Numbered from the stretch's first letter, positions 6,871 to 20,714 are shown. The stretch is DNA of 64,000 nucleotides from Cyprinodon diabolis (GCA_030533445.1 JARPUW010000552.1:248001-312000), one strand, 5' to 3'. Made by a program: numbers and translations. The notes: a model not told the origin generated them from the letters alone.

Positions 6871-8183
6871 CTTAACTCATGACCAGGGGAATTTTGAGTC
6901 TCTAATAGGGTATCCTGCCTTGACAAACTTCACATGCAAATGACTGCAAAGGGCCCACTCACACACTGGAAATTTTTAGAGTGTATAACTCAAGAACCGT
7001 GTGGGCTTTGCACCCGAAAAGGCCAACACACCATCATATGACAGTCTGGAACAAGTGGGTAAAATTTGCTAACTCTACCTATAGTAGAAAATAGAACTTT
7101 ATTGATCACACAGTGGATAAATTACCTCTCTGCATTTAACCCATCCCCTTGGGGAGCAGTTGGCTGCCAGTGTTCGGCGCCTGGTGAGAAAGGTGGGGTT
7201 AATGGTCTTGCTCAGAGAGCCACCTGTGGGTATCTCAGATAGCACATCTAAACACTAGTTCAATATTCCCCCATATGCAACAGTTTGGATAGCCCAACAA
7301 GGTGCAACACTGGAGTCCTTGTATTTTCCATGAGGCAACCTCTAAATATGCTGCTTTAACAGTAGACTCTCTTATTTTTGCCAGCAGGGTATCTTCGTAC
7401 GGTCATAGGACCCTACCACCGATTTTAGGCCAAAATTATCAAGATTGTCGTAAAGGGGTGAATTTCGGATATGATGTTTGAAGCCTCAGTCTGAGTGGAG
7501 CCTGTGAGTTTGATGTCCCAGGTCCTCATGGTACAGTCGCAGCAGCGTCTGAGATTGTCAAAATCTGCATTTTTTTGATGGCTAATATCTCGTAGATGCT
7601 TTGTCCAATCTGTACCAAACTTGATTTCTGACTCCCTCCTCTGAGACTCTGCAAAGTAGAAAAAGCCCAGCTTTCTAGAGCTTTCCACCTGCTGTTTTTC
7701 CTTCAAAAGAATCCTAGCTGACTGAGACTGATGGCTATTTCCTCAGTGACAGGGAGCTGCGCACTGTGTAGTTGACCTTAGACTTTTAGAAAGTGACAGC
7801 CAAAAAGGCTGGAAAATTTCATTCCCATTCAAGGTAATTGGAGGCATTACCCTTTTAGTCTTATCTGATTACCTTGTAGATTTTATGCCTGTATTTTACA
7901 AGGTATATAGGAATCATGATTGGACTCTTTGCCACGGATCCCGTCAGCTCTGTGTCAATTAGAAGAATAAGCATCTCCAACAAACTAGGGTGGCTCACTC
8001 ATATCAAAATAGGTGCCTTTGATCTGAAAAGATGATGCTTTTGGGCTCCGCCTCCTCTTATAAAGGACACAATAGCTCATGCCTGATCTTAACAAGTGCT
8101 GGAGGTTGGGGGGTTTCATTGGCCACCGCTTACCAGCATTCAGCTGCCATGAATGGGATGCTTGACTTAGACTGTTCCACATC

Positions 8184-8347
8184 ATACTTACCTGGCAGGG
8201 GGGATACCTTGATCATGAAGGAGGTTCACCCAGAGTGAGGCTTGGCCATTGCACCCCGGCTGTGCTGACCTTTGCGAATTCCCCAAATGTGGGAATCTCG
8301 ACTGCATAATTTGTGGTAGTGGGGGACTGCGTACGCGCTCTCCCCTG
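8184..8347 (+). ncRNA. U1: U1 snRNA, copy 4
   Basis: Identical to the array consensus. Confidence 0.95.
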
Positions 8348-8846
8348 GTTTATGTCCAAATAAGTACAGACTATTGGAGGTGATTGAATTTCCTGTCAGA
8401 CTGTCATAGCACTTGAGTGAACAATATAAAATATGTGCTATCCCTAATACAAAATTGTCCAAAATGAAATATTTGACATATCGGAAGTGTGAATAATGGT
8501 TATGGCTCTTCTTCAACATCTGCCGGGTGATGGTGCTAGCCACTCAGTTTAAGTCAATCAATTCTGTCACTGATTATTCTCAATTCATTAACTGAGACCG
8601 GGGTTTGGGTTAATGAACTGAGACCAGTCAGTGGCAGAGAAATAACATTTCAGTGCCTGACATCTACCTAAGAGCAGAGGTGCTGGGGAAATGCTTCTCT
8701 GTCCCCCCCCACCAGCAAAGACTTATTTTAGTGTGGGCAACAATTAATTTTACCTGTCAGAAGCAGTGGCTGTTCAGGCAGCACCCTTTTGCAGTGTTCT
8801 CAAAGCCAAGAGGGGTCCAAAAATCAGGCCCTGTTCTTCTCAGCTT

Positions 8847-8954
8847 GTCGTTAGTTACCTAGCGACATATGCAAAATTGGATACGATACAGAGAAGATTA
8901 GCATGGCCCCTGCGCAAGGATGACACGCGTGATCGTGAAGCGTTTCCATATTTT
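8847..8954 (+). ncRNA. U6: U6-like snRNA, copy 5
   Basis: Equals the array consensus, as do the copies at 14365 and 31023. The 5' stem pairs at all 8 positions, one of them a U-G wobble. Confidence 0.88.
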
Positions 8955-10265
8955 CTTAACTCATGACCAGGGGAATTTTGAGTCTCTAATAGGGTATCCT
9001 GCCTTGACAAACTTCACATGCAAATGACTGCAAAGGGCCCACTCACACACTGGAAATTTTTAGAGTGTATAACTCAAGAACCGTGTGGGCTTTGGACCCG
9101 AAAAGGCCAACACACGTTCATATGACAGTCTGGAACAAGTGGGTAAAATTTGCTAACTCTACCTATAGTAGAAAATAGAACTTTATTGATCACACAGTGG
9201 ATAAATTACCTCTCTGCATTTAACCCATCCCCTTGGGGAGCAGTTGGCTGCCAGTGTTCGGCGCCTGGTGAGAAAGGTGGGGTTAATGGTCTTGCTCAGA
9301 CAGCCACCTGTGGGTATCTCAGATAGCACATCTAAACACTAGTTCAATATTCCCCCATATGCAACAGTTTGGATAGCCCAACAAGGTGCAACCCTGGAGT
9401 CCTTGTATTTTCCATGAGGCAACCTCTAAATATGCTGCTTTAACAGTAGACTCTCTTATTTTTGCAAGCAGGGTATCTTCGTACGGTCATAGGACCCTAC
9501 CACCGATTTTAGGCCAAAATTATCAAGATTGTCGTAAAGGGGTGAATTTCGGATATGATGTTTGAGGCCTCAGTCTGAGTGGAGCCTGTGAGTTTGATGT
9601 CCCAGGTCCTCATGGTACAGTCGCAGCAGCGTCTGAGATTGTCAAAATCTGCATTTTTGATGGCTAATATCTCGTAGATGCTTTGTCCAATCTGTACCAA
9701 ACTTGATTTCTGACTCCCTCCTCTGAGACTCTGCAAAGTAGAAAAAGCCCAGCTTTCTAGAGCTTTCCACCTGCTGTTTTTCCTTCAAAAGACTCCTAGC
9801 TGACTGAGACTGATGGCTTTTTCCTCAGTGACAGGGAGCTGCGCACTGTGTAGTTGACCTTAGACTTTTAGAAAGTGACAGCCAAAAAGGCTGGAAAATT
9901 TCATTCCCATTCAAGGTAATTGGAGGCATTCCCCTTTTAGTCTTATCTGATTACCTTGTAGATTTTATGCCTGTATTTTACAAGGTATATAGGAATCATG
10001 AACGGACTCTTTGCCACGGATCCCGTCAGCTCTGTGTCAATTAGAAGAATAAGTATCTCCAACAAACTAGGGTGGCTCACTCATATCAAAATAGGTGCCT
10101 TTGATCTGAAAAGATGATGCTTTTGGGCTCCGCCTCCTCTTATAAAGGACACAATAGCTCATGCCTGATCTTAACAAGTGCTGGAGGTTCGGGGGTTTCA
10201 TTGGCCACCGCTTACCAGCATTCAGCTGCCATGAATGGGATGCTTGACTTAGACCGTTCCACATC

Positions 10266-10429
10266 ATACTTACCTGGCAGGGGGGATACCTTGATCATGA
10301 AGGAGGTTCACCCAGAGTGAGGCTTGGCCATTGCACCCCGGCTGTGCTGACCTTTGCGAATTCCCCAAATGTGGGAATCTCGACTGCATAATTTGTGGTA
10401 GTGGGGGACTGCGTACGCGCTCTCCCCTG
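10266..10429 (+). ncRNA. U1: U1 snRNA, copy 5
   Basis: Identical to the array consensus. Confidence 0.95.
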
Positions 10430-10929
10430 GTTTATGTCCAAAGAAGTACAGACTATTGGAGGTGATTGAATTTCCTGTCAGACTGTCATAGCACTTCAGT
10501 GAACAATATCATATATTTGCTGTCCCTAATACAAAATTGTCCAAAATGAAATATTTGCCATATCGGAAGTGTGAATAATGGTTATGGCTCTTCTTCAACA
10601 TCTGCCGGATGATGGTGCTAGCCACTGAGTTTAAGTAAATCAATTCTGTCACTGATTATTCTCAATTCATTAACTGAGACCGGGGTTTGGGTTAATGAAC
10701 TGAGACCAGTCAGTGGCAGAGAAATAACATTTCAGTGCCTGACATCTACCTAAGAGCAGAGGTGCTGGGGAAATGCTTCTCTGTCCCCCCCCCACCAGCA
10801 AAGACTTATTTTAGTGTGGGCAACAATTAATTTTACCTGTCAGAAGCAGTGGCTGTTCAGGCAGCACCCTTTTGCAGTGTTCTCAAAGCCAAGAGGGGTC
10901 CAAAAATCAGGCCCTGTTCTTCTCAGCTT

Positions 10930-11037
10930 GTCGTTAGTTACCTAGCGACATATGAAAAATTGGATATGATACAGAGAAGATTAGCATGGCCCCTGCGCAA
11001 GGATGACACGCGTGATCGTGAAGCGTTTCCATATTTT
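10930..11037 (+). ncRNA. U6: U6-like snRNA, copy 6
   Basis: Private changes C26A and C38T lie in the single-stranded region between the 5' stem and the ACAGAGA box. This gene heads a short unit with no U1 behind it. Confidence 0.85.
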
Positions 11038-12281
11038 CTTAACTCATGACCAGGGGAATTTTGAGTCTCTAATAGGGTATCCTGCCTTGACAAACTTCAC
11101 ATGCAAATGACTGCAAAGGGCCCACTCACACACTGGAAATTTTTAGAGTGTATAACTCAAGAACCGTGTGGGCTTTGGACCCGAAAAGGCCAACACACGA
11201 TCACATGACAGTCTGGAACAAGTGGGTAAAATTTGCTAACTCTACCTATAGTAGAAAATAGAACTTTATTGATCACACAGTGGATAAATTACCTCTCTGC
11301 ATTTAACCCATCCCCTTGGGGAGCAGTTGGCTGCCAGTGTTTGGCGCCTGGTGAGAAAGGTGGGGTTAATGGTCTTGCTCAGACAGCCACCTGTGGGTAT
11401 CTCAGATAGCACATCTAAACACTAGTTCAATATTCCCCCATATGCAACAGTTTGGATAGCCCAACAAGGTGCAACACTGGAGTCCTTGTATTTTCCATGA
11501 GGCAACCTCTAAATATGCTGCTTTAACAGTAGACTCTCTTATTTTTGCCAGCAGGGTATCTTTGTACGGTCATAGGACCCTACCACCGATTTTAGGCCAA
11601 AATGATCAAGATTGTCGTAAAGGGGTGAATTTCGGATATGATGTTTGTGGCCTCAGTCTGAGTGGAGCCTGTGAGTTTGATGTCCCAGGTCCTCATGGTA
11701 CAGTCGCAGCAGCGTCTGAGATTGTCAAAATCTGCATTTTTGATGGCTAATATCTCGTAGATGCTTTGTCCAATCTGTACCAAACTTGATTTCTGACTCC
11801 CTCCTCTGAGACTCTGCAAAGTAGAAAAAGTCCAGCTTTCTAGAGCTTTCCACCTGCTGTTTTTCCTTCAAAAGAATCCTAGCTGACTGAGACTGATGGC
11901 TATTTCCTCAGTGACAGGGAGCTGCGCACTGTGTAGTTGACCTTAGACTTTTAGAAAGTGACAGCCAAAAAGGCTGGAAAATTTCATTCCCATTCAAGGT
12001 AATTGGAGGCATTACCCTTTTAGTCTTATCTGATTACCTTGTAGATTTTATGCCTGTATTTTACAAGGTATATAGGAATCATGATTGGACTCTTTGCCAC
12101 GGATCCCGTCAGCTCTGTGTCAATTAGAAGAATAAGCATCCCCCCACCAGCAAAGACTTATTTTAGTGTGGGCAACAATTAATTTTACCTGTCAGAAGCA
12201 GTGGCTGTTCAGGCAGCACCCTTTTGCAGTGTGCTCAAAGCCAAGAGGGGTCCAAAAATCAGGCCCTGTTCTTCTCAGCTT
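10930..12281 (+). repeat. Short unit of 1,352 bp lacking U1 (first of three)
   Basis: The sequence runs normally from U6 to AATAAGCATC (ending 12140) and then jumps to CCCCCACCAG of the next U1-U6 spacer. About 730 bp are missing, including the GC/TATA element, the U1 PSE, U1, its 3' box and the palindrome. The junction has 2 bp of microhomology (TC). Confidence 0.93.
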
Positions 12282-12389
12282 GTCGTTAGTTACCTAGCGA
12301 CATATGCAAAATTTGATACGATACAGAGAAGATTAGCATAGCCCCTGCGCAAGGATGACACGCGTGATCGTGAAGCGTTTCCATATTTT
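12282..12389 (+). ncRNA. U6: U6-like snRNA, copy 7 (behind deletion)
   Basis: Private changes G33T and G59A; the second alters the invariant ATGG of the U4/U6 stem I region. Its PSE candidate also carries a T-to-G change. Its upstream distal region was removed by the deletion. Confidence 0.83.
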
Positions 12390-13700
12390 CTTAACTCATG
12401 ACCAGGGGAATTTTGAGTCTCTAATAGGGTATCCTGCCTTGACAAACTTCACATGCAAATGACTGCAAAGGGCCCACTCACACACTGGAAATTTTTAGAG
12501 TGTATAACTCAAGAACTGTGTGGGCTTTGGACCCGAAAAGGCCAACACACGATCATATGACAGTATGGAACAAGTGGGTAAAATTTGCTAACTCTACCTA
12601 TAGTAGAAAATAGAACTTTATTGATCACACAGTGGATAAATTACCTCTCTGCATTTAACCCATCCCCTTGGGGAGCAGTTGGCTGCCAGTGTTCGGCGCC
12701 TGGTGAGAAAGGTGGGGTTAATGGTCTTGCTCAGAGATCCACCTGTGGGTATCTCAGATAGCACATCTAAACACTAGTTCAATATTCCCCCATATGCAAC
12801 AGTTTGGATAGCCCAACAAGGTGCAACCCTGGAGTCCTTGTATTTTCCATGAGGCAACCTCTAAATATGCTGCTTTAACAGTAGACTCTCTTATTTTTGC
12901 AAGCAGGGTATCTTCGTACGGTCATAGGACCCTACCACCGATTTTAGGCCAAAATTATCAAGATTGTCGTAAAGGGGTGAATTTCGGATATGATGTTTGA
13001 GGCCTCAGTCTGAGTGGAGCCTGTGAGTTTGATGTCCCAGGTCCTCATGGTACAGTCGCAGCAGCGTCTGAGATTGTCAAAATCTGCATTTTTGATGGCT
13101 AATATCTCATAGATGCTTTGTCCAATCTGTACCAAACTTGATTTCTGACTCCCTCCTCTGAGACTCTGCAAAGTAGAAAAAGCCCAGCTTTCTAGAGCTT
13201 TCCACCTGCTGTTTTTCCTTCAAAAGAATCCTAGCTGACTGAGACTGATGGCTATTTCCTCAGTGACAGGGAGCTGCGCACTGTGTAGTTGACCTTAGAC
13301 TTTTAGAAAGTGACAGCCAAAAAGGCTGGAAAATTTCATTCCCATTCAAGGTAATTGGAGGCATTACCCTTTTAGTCTTATCTGATTACCTTGTAGATTT
13401 TATGCCTGTATTTTACAAGGTATATAGGAATCATGATTGGACTCCTTGCCACGGATCCCGTCAGCTCTGTGTCAATTAGAAGAATAAGCATCTCCAACAA
13501 ACTAGGGTGGCTCACTCATATCAAAATAGGTGCCTTTGATCTGAAAAGATGATGCTTTTGGGCTCCGCCTCCTCTTATAAAGGACACAATAGCTCACGCC
13601 TGATCTTAACAAGTGCTGGAGGTTGGGGGGTTTCATTGGCCACCGCTTACCAGCATTCAGCTGCCATGAATGGGATGCTTGACTTAGACCGTTCCACATC

Positions 13701-13865
13701 ATATTTACCTGGCAGGGGGGGATACCTTGATCATGAAGGAGGTTCACCCAGAGTGAGGCTTGGCCATTGCACCCCGGCTGCGCTGACCTTTGCGAATTCC
13801 CCAAATGTGGGAATCTCAACTGCATAATTTGTGGTAGTGGGGGACTGCGTATGCTTTCTCCCCTG
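13701..13865 (+). ncRNA. U1: U1 snRNA variant, copy 6 (C4U in splice-site recognition sequence)
   Basis: The 5' end reads ATATTTACCTG: position 4, which pairs with +5 G of a 5' splice site, is changed from C to T. An extra G lengthens the RNA to 165 nt in stem I. Further changes are T80C and G117A, and in stem-loop IV C151T, G154T and C155T, which destroy the UACG loop. It is either decaying or an altered-specificity U1; the number of other hits favours decay. Confidence 0.88.
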
Positions 13866-14364
13866 GTTTATGTCCAAAGAAGTACAGACTATTGGAGGTG
13901 ATTGAATTTCCCGTCAGACTGTCATAGCATTTGAGTGAACAATATCAAATATGTGCTATCCCTAATACAAAATTGTCCAAAATGAAATATTTGCCATATC
14001 GGAAGTGTGAATAATGGTTATGGCTCTTCTTCAACATCTGCCGGGTGATGGTGCTAGCCACTGAGTTTAAGTCAATCAATTCTGTCACTGATTATTCTCA
14101 ATTCATTAACTGAGACCGGGGTTTGGGTTAATGAACTGAGACCAGTCAGTGGCAGAGAAATAACATTTCAGTGCGTGACATCTACCTAAGAGCAGAGGTG
14201 CTGGGGAAATGCTTCTCTGTCCCCCCCCACCAGCAAAGACTTATTTTAGTGTGGGCAACAATTAATTTTACCTGTCAGAAGCAGTGGCTGTTCAGGCAGC
14301 ACCCTTTTGCAGTGTTCTCAAAGCCAAGAGGGGTCCAAAAATCAGGCCCTGTTCTTCTCAGCTT

Positions 14365-14472
14365 GTCGTTAGTTACCTAGCGACATATGCAAAATTGGAT
14401 ACGATACAGAGAAGATTAGCATGGCCCCTGCGCAAGGATGACACGCGTGATCGTGAAGCGTTTCCATATTTT
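14365..14472 (+). ncRNA. U6: U6-like snRNA, copy 8
   Basis: Equals the array consensus. Confidence 0.88.
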
Positions 14473-15782
14473 CTTAACTCATGACCAGGGGAATTTTGAG
14501 TCTCTAATAGGGTATCCTGCCTTGACAAACTTCACATGCAAATGACTGCAAAGGGCCCACTCACACACTGGAAATTTTTAGAGTGTATAACTCAAGAACC
14601 GTGTGGGCTTTGGACCCGAAAAGGCAAACACACAATCATATGACAGTCTGGAACAAGTGGGTAAAATTTGCTAACTCTACCTAAAGTAGAAAATAGAACT
14701 TTATTGATCACACAGTGGATAAATTACGTCTCTGCATTTAACCCATCCCCTTGGGGAGCAGTTGGCTGCCAGTGTTCGGCGCCTGGTGAGAAAGGTGGGG
14801 TTAATGGTCTTGCTCAGAGAGCCACCTGTGGGTATCTCAGATAGCACATCTAAACACTAGTTCAATATTCCCCCATATGCAACAGTATGGATAGCCCAAC
14901 AAGGTGCAACACTGGAGTCCTTGTATTTTCCATGAGGCAACCTCTAAATATGCTGCTTTAACAGTAGACTCTCTTATTTTTGCCAGCAGGGTATCTTCGT
15001 ACGGTCATAGGACCCTACCACCGATTTTAGGCCAAAATTATCAAGATTGTCGTAAAGGGTGAATTTCGGATATGATGTTTGAGGCCTCAGTCTGAGTGGA
15101 GCCTGTGAGTTTAATGTCCCAGGTCATCATGGTACAGTCGCAGCAGCGTCTGAGATTGTCAAAATCTGCATTTTAGATGGCTAATATCTCGTAGATGCTT
15201 TGTCCAATCTGTACCAAACTTGATTTCTGACTCCCTCCCCTGAGACTCTGCAAAGTAGAAAAAGCCCAGCTTTCTAGAGCTTTCCACCTGCTGTTTTTCC
15301 TTCAAAAGAATCCTAGCTGACTGAGACTGATGGCTATTTCCTCAGTGACAGGGAGCTGCGCACTGTGTAGTTGACCTTAAACCTTTAGAAAGTGACAGCC
15401 AAAAAGGCTGGAAAATTTCATTCCCATTCAAGGTAATTGGAGGCATTACCCTTTTAGTCTTATCTGATTACCTTGTAGATTTTATGCCTGTATTTTACAA
15501 GGTATATAGGAATCATGATTGGACTCTTTGCCACGGATCCCGTCAGCTCTGTGTCAATTAGAAGAATAAGCATCTCCAACAAACTAGGGTGGCTCACTCA
15601 TATCAAAATAGGTGCCTTTGATCTGAAAAGATGATGCTTTTGGGCTCCGCCTCCTCTTATAAAGGACACAATAGCTCATGCCTGATCTTAACAAGTGCTG
15701 GAGGTTGGGGGGTTTCATTGGCCACCGCTTACCAGCATTCAGCTGCCATGAATGGGATGCTTGACTTAGACCGTTCCACATC

Positions 15783-15945
15783 ATACTTACCTGGCAGGGG
15801 GGTACCTTGATCATGAAGGAGGTTCACCCAGAGTGAGTCTTGGCCATTGCACCCCGGCTGTGCTGACCTTTGCGAATTCCCCAAATGTGGGAATCTCGAC
15901 TGCATAATTTGTGGTAGTGGGGGACTGCGTACGCGCTCTCCCCTG
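15783..15945 (+). ncRNA. U1: U1 snRNA, copy 7 (likely impaired)
   Basis: It is 163 nt long because A21 is missing from stem I (GGGGGGTACC), and it has G57T. The following 3' box starts ATTT instead of GTTT. Both lesions could lower function or 3'-end formation. Confidence 0.9.
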
Positions 15946-16443
15946 ATTTATGTCCAAATAAGTACAGACTATTGGAGGTGATTGAATTTCGTGTCAGACT
16001 GTCATAGCACTTGAGTGAACAATATCAAATATGTGCTATCCCTAATACAAAATTGTCCAAAATGAAATATTTGCCATATCGGAAGTGTGAATAATGGTTA
16101 TGGCTCTTCTTCAACATCTGCCGGGTGATGGTGCTATCCACTGAGTTTAAGTCAATCAATTCTGTCACTGATTATTCTCAATTCATTAACTGAGACTGGG
16201 GTTTGGGTTAATGAACTGAGACTAGTCAGTGGCAGACAAATAACATTTCAGTGCCTGACATCTACCTAAGAGCAGAGGTGCTGGGGACATGCTTCTCTGT
16301 CCCCCCCACCAGCAAAGACTTACTTTAGTATGGGCAACAATTAATTTTACCTGTCAGAAGCAGTGGCTGTTCAGGCAGCACCCTTTTGCAGTGTTCTCAA
16401 AGCCAAGAGGGGTCCAAAAATCAGGCCCTGTTCTTCTCAGCTT

Positions 16444-16551
16444 GTCGTTAGTTACCTAGCAACATATGCAAAATTGGATACGATACAGAGAAGATTAGCA
16501 TGGCCCCTGCGCAAGGATGACACGCGTGATCGTGCAGCATTTCCATATTTT
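16444..16551 (+). ncRNA. U6: U6-like snRNA, copy 9
   Basis: Changes are G18A (5' stem mismatch), A92C and G96A. Confidence 0.85.
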
Positions 16552-17862
16552 CTTAACTCATGACCAGGGGAATTTTGAGTCTCTAATAGGGTATCCTGCC
16601 TTGACAAACTTCACATGCAAATGACTGCAAAGGGCCCACTCACACACTGGAAAATTTTAGAGTGTATAACTCAAGAACCGTGTGGGCTTTGGACCCGAAA
16701 AGGCCAACACACGATCATATGACAGTCTGGAACAAGTGGGTAAAATTTGCTAACTCTACCTATAGCAGAAAATAGAACTTTATTGATCACACAGTGGATA
16801 AATTACCTCTCTGCATTTAACCCATCCCCTTGGGGAGCAGTTGGCTGCCAGTGTTTGGCGCCTGGTGAGAAAGGTGGGGTTAATGGTCTTGCTCAGAGAG
16901 CCACCTGTGGGTATCTCAGATAGCACATCTAAACACTAGTTCAATATTCCCCCATATGCAACAGTTTGGATAGCCCAACAAGGTACAACCCTGGAGTCCT
17001 TGTATTTTCCATGAGGCAACCTCTAAATATGCTGCTTTAACAGTAGACTCTCTTATTTTTGCCAGCAGGGTATCTTCGTACGGTCATAGGACCCTACCAC
17101 CGATTTTAGGCCAAAATTATCAAGATTGTCGTAAAGGGGTGAATTTCGGATATGATGTTTGAGGCCTCAGTCTGAGTGGAGCCTGTGAGTTTGATGTCCC
17201 AGGTCCTCATGGTACAGTCGCAGCAGCGTCTGAGATTGTCAAAATCTGCATTTTTGATGGCTAATATCTCGTAGATGCTTTGTCCAATCTGTACCAAACT
17301 TGATTTCTGACTCCCTCCCCTGAGACTCTGCAAAGTAGAAAAAGCCCAGCTTTCTAGAGCTTTCCACCTGCTGTTTTTCCTTCAAAAGAATCCTAGCTGA
17401 CTGAGACTGATGGCTTTTTCCTCAGTGACAGGGAGCTGCGCACTGTGTAGTTGACCTTAGACTTTTAGAAAGTGACAGCCACAAAGGCTGGACAATTTCA
17501 TTCCCATTCAAGGTAATTGGAGGCATTCCCCTTTTAGTCTTATCTGATTACCTTGTAGATTTTATGCCTGTATTTTACAAGGTATATAGGAATCATGATT
17601 GGACTCTTTGCCACGGATCCCGTCAGCTCTGTGTCAATTAGAAGAATAAGTATCTCCAACAAACTAGGGTGGCTCACTCATATCAAAATAGGTGCCTTTG
17701 ATCTGAAAAGATGATGCTTTTGGGCTCCGCCTCCTCTTATAAAGGACACAATAGCTCATGCCTGATCTTAACAAGTGCTGGAGGTTGGGGGGTTTCATTG
17801 GCCACCGCTTACCAGCATTCAGCTGCCATGAATGGGATGCTTGACTTAGACCGTTCCACATC

Positions 17863-18026
17863 ATACTTACCTGGCAGGGGGGATACCTTGATCATGAAGG
17901 CGGTTCACCCAGAGTGAGGCTGGGCCATTGCACCACGGCTGTGCTGACCTTTGCGAATTCCCCAAATGTGGGAATCTCGACTGCATAATTTGTGGTAGTG
18001 GGGGACTGCGTACGCGCTCTCCCCTG
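17863..18026 (+). ncRNA. U1: U1 snRNA, copy 8
   Basis: A39C breaks the 26-39 pair closing loop I. T60G and C73A (loop II reads ATTGCACCAC, with the heptad intact) define a subtype shared with several other copies. Confidence 0.93.
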
Positions 18027-18525
18027 GTTTATGTCCAAAGAAGTACAGACTATTGGAGGTGATTGAATTTCCTGTCAGACTGTCATAGCACTTCAGTGAA
18101 CAATATCATATATGTGCTATCCCTAATACAAAATTGTCCAAAATGAAATATTTGCCATATCGGAAGTGTGAATAATGGTTATGGCTCTTCTTCAACATCT
18201 GCCGGGTGATGGTGCTAGCCACTGAGTTTAAGTCAATCAATTCTGTCACTGATTATTCTCAATTCATTAACTGAGACCAGGGTTTGGGTTAATGAACTGA
18301 GACCAGTCAGTGGCAGAGAAATAACATTTCAGTGCCTGAAATCTACCTAAGAGCAGAGGTGCTGGGGAAATGCTTCTCTGTCCCCCCCCACCAGCAAAGA
18401 CTTATTTTAGTGTGGGCAACAATTAATTTTACCTGTCAGAAGCAGTGGCTGTTCAGGCAGCACCCTTTTGCAGTGTTCTCAAAGCCAAGAGGGGTCCAAA
18501 AATCAGGCCCTGTTCTTCTCAGCTT

Positions 18526-18633
18526 GTCGTTAGTTACCTAGCGACATATGCAAAATTGGATACGATACAGAGAAGATTAGCATGGCCCCTGTGCAAGGAT
18601 GACACGCGTGATTGTGAAGCGTTTCCATATTTT
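18526..18633 (+). ncRNA. U6: U6-like snRNA, copy 10
   Basis: C67T gives CTGTGCAAGG in the U4-pairing stem II region; C88T is also present. The gene is identical to the next copy at 20607. Confidence 0.86.
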
Positions 18634-19943
18634 CTTAACTCATGACCAGGGGAATTTTGAGTCTCTAATAGGGTATCCTGCCTTGACAAACTTCACATGC
18701 AAATGACTGCAAAGGGCCCACTCACACACTGGAAATTTTTAGAGTGTATAACTCAAGAACCGTGTGGGCTTTGGACCGGAAAGACCAACACACGATCATA
18801 TGACAGTCTGGAACAAGTGGGTAAAATTTGCTAACTCTACCTATAGTAGAAAATAGAACTTTATTGATCACACAGTGGATAAATTACCTCTCTGCATTTA
18901 ACCCATCCCCTTGGGGAGCAGTTGGCTGCCAGTGTTCGGCGCCTGGTAAGAAAGGTGGGGTTAATGGTCTTGCTCAGAGAGCCACCTGTGGGTATCTCAG
19001 ATAGCACATCTAAACACTAGTTCAATATTCCCCCATATGCAACAGTTTGGATAGCCCAACAAGGTGCAACACTGGAGTCCTTGTATTTTCCATGAGGCAA
19101 CCTCTAAATATGCTGCTTTAACAGTAGACTCTCTTATTTTTGCCAGCAGGGTATCTTCGTACGGTCATAGGACCCTACCACCGATTTTAGGCCAAAATTA
19201 TCAAGATTGTCGTAAAGGGGTGAATTTCGGATATGATGTTTGAGGCCTCAGTCTGAGTGGAACCTGTGAGTTTAATGTCCCAGGTCATCTTGGTACAGTC
19301 GCAGCAGCGTCTGAGATTGTCAAAATCTGCATTTTTGATGGCTAATATCTCGTAGATGCTTTGTCCAATCTGTACCAAACTTGATTTCTGACTCCCTCCC
19401 CTGAGACTCTGCAAAGTAGAAAAAGCCCAGCTTTCTAGAGCTTTCCACCTGCTGTTTTTCCTTCAAAAGAATCCTAGCTGACTGAGACTGATGGCTTTTT
19501 CCTCAGTGACAGGGAGCTGCGCACTGTGTAGTTGACCTTAGACTTTTAGAAAGTGACAGCCACAAAGGCTGGACAATTTCATTCCCATTCAAGGTAATTG
19601 GAGGCATTCCCCTTTTAGTCTTATCTGATTACCTTGTAGATTTTATGCCTGTATTTTACAAGGTATATAGGAATCATGATTGGACTCTTTGCCACGGATC
19701 CCGTCAGCTCTGTGTCAATTAGAAGAATAAGTATCTCCAACAAACTAGGGTGGCTCACTCATATCAAAATAGGTGCCTTTGATCTGAAAAGATGATGCTT
19801 TTGGGCTCCGCCTCCTCTTATAAAGGACACAATAGCTCATGCCTGATCTTAACAAGTGCTGGAGGTTGGGGGGTTTCATTGGCCACCGCTTACCAGCATT
19901 CAGCTGCCATGAATGGGATGCTTGACTTAGACCGTTCCACATC

Positions 19944-20107
19944 ATACTTACCTGGCAGGGGGGATACCTTGATCATGAAGGCGGTTCACCCAGAGTGAGG
20001 CTGGGCCATTGCACCACGGCTGTGCTGACCTTTGCGACTTCCCCAAATGTGGGAATCTCGACTGCATAATTTGTGGTAGTGGGGGACTGCGTACGCGCTC
20101 TCCCCTG
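19944..20107 (+). ncRNA. U1: U1 snRNA, copy 9
   Basis: Same as the copy at 17863 (A39C, T60G, C73A) plus A95C. Confidence 0.93.
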
Positions 20108-20606
20108 GTTTATGTCCAAAGAAGTACAGACTATTGGAGGTGATTGAATTTCCTGTCAGACTGTCATAGCACTTCAGTGAACAATATCATATATGTGCTA
20201 TCCCTAATACAAAATTGTCCAAAATGAAATATTTGCCATATCGGAAGTGTGAATAATGGTTATGGCTCTTCTTCAACATCTGCCGGGTGATGGTGCTAGC
20301 CACTGAGTTTAAGTCAATCAATTCTGTCACTGATTATTCTCAATTCATTAACTGAGACCAGGGTTTGGGTTAATGAACTGAGACCAGTCAGTGGCAGAGA
20401 AATAACATTTCAGTGCCTGAAATCTACCTAAGAGCAGAGGTGCTGGGGAAATGCTTCTCTGTCCCCCCCCACCAGCAAAGACTTATTTTAGTGTGGGCAA
20501 CAATTAATTTTACCTGTCAGAAGCAGTGGCTGTTCAGGCAGCACCCTTTTGCAGTGTTCTCAAAGCCAAGAGGGGTCCAAAAATCAGGCCCTGTTCTTCT
20601 CAGCTT

Positions 20607-20714
20607 GTCGTTAGTTACCTAGCGACATATGCAAAATTGGATACGATACAGAGAAGATTAGCATGGCCCCTGTGCAAGGATGACACGCGTGATTGTGAAG
20701 CGTTTCCATATTTT
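20607..20714 (+). ncRNA. U6: U6-like snRNA, copy 11
   Basis: C67T and C88T, identical to the preceding copy. The whole 2,081-bp unit is a very recent duplicate of its neighbour. Confidence 0.86.
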
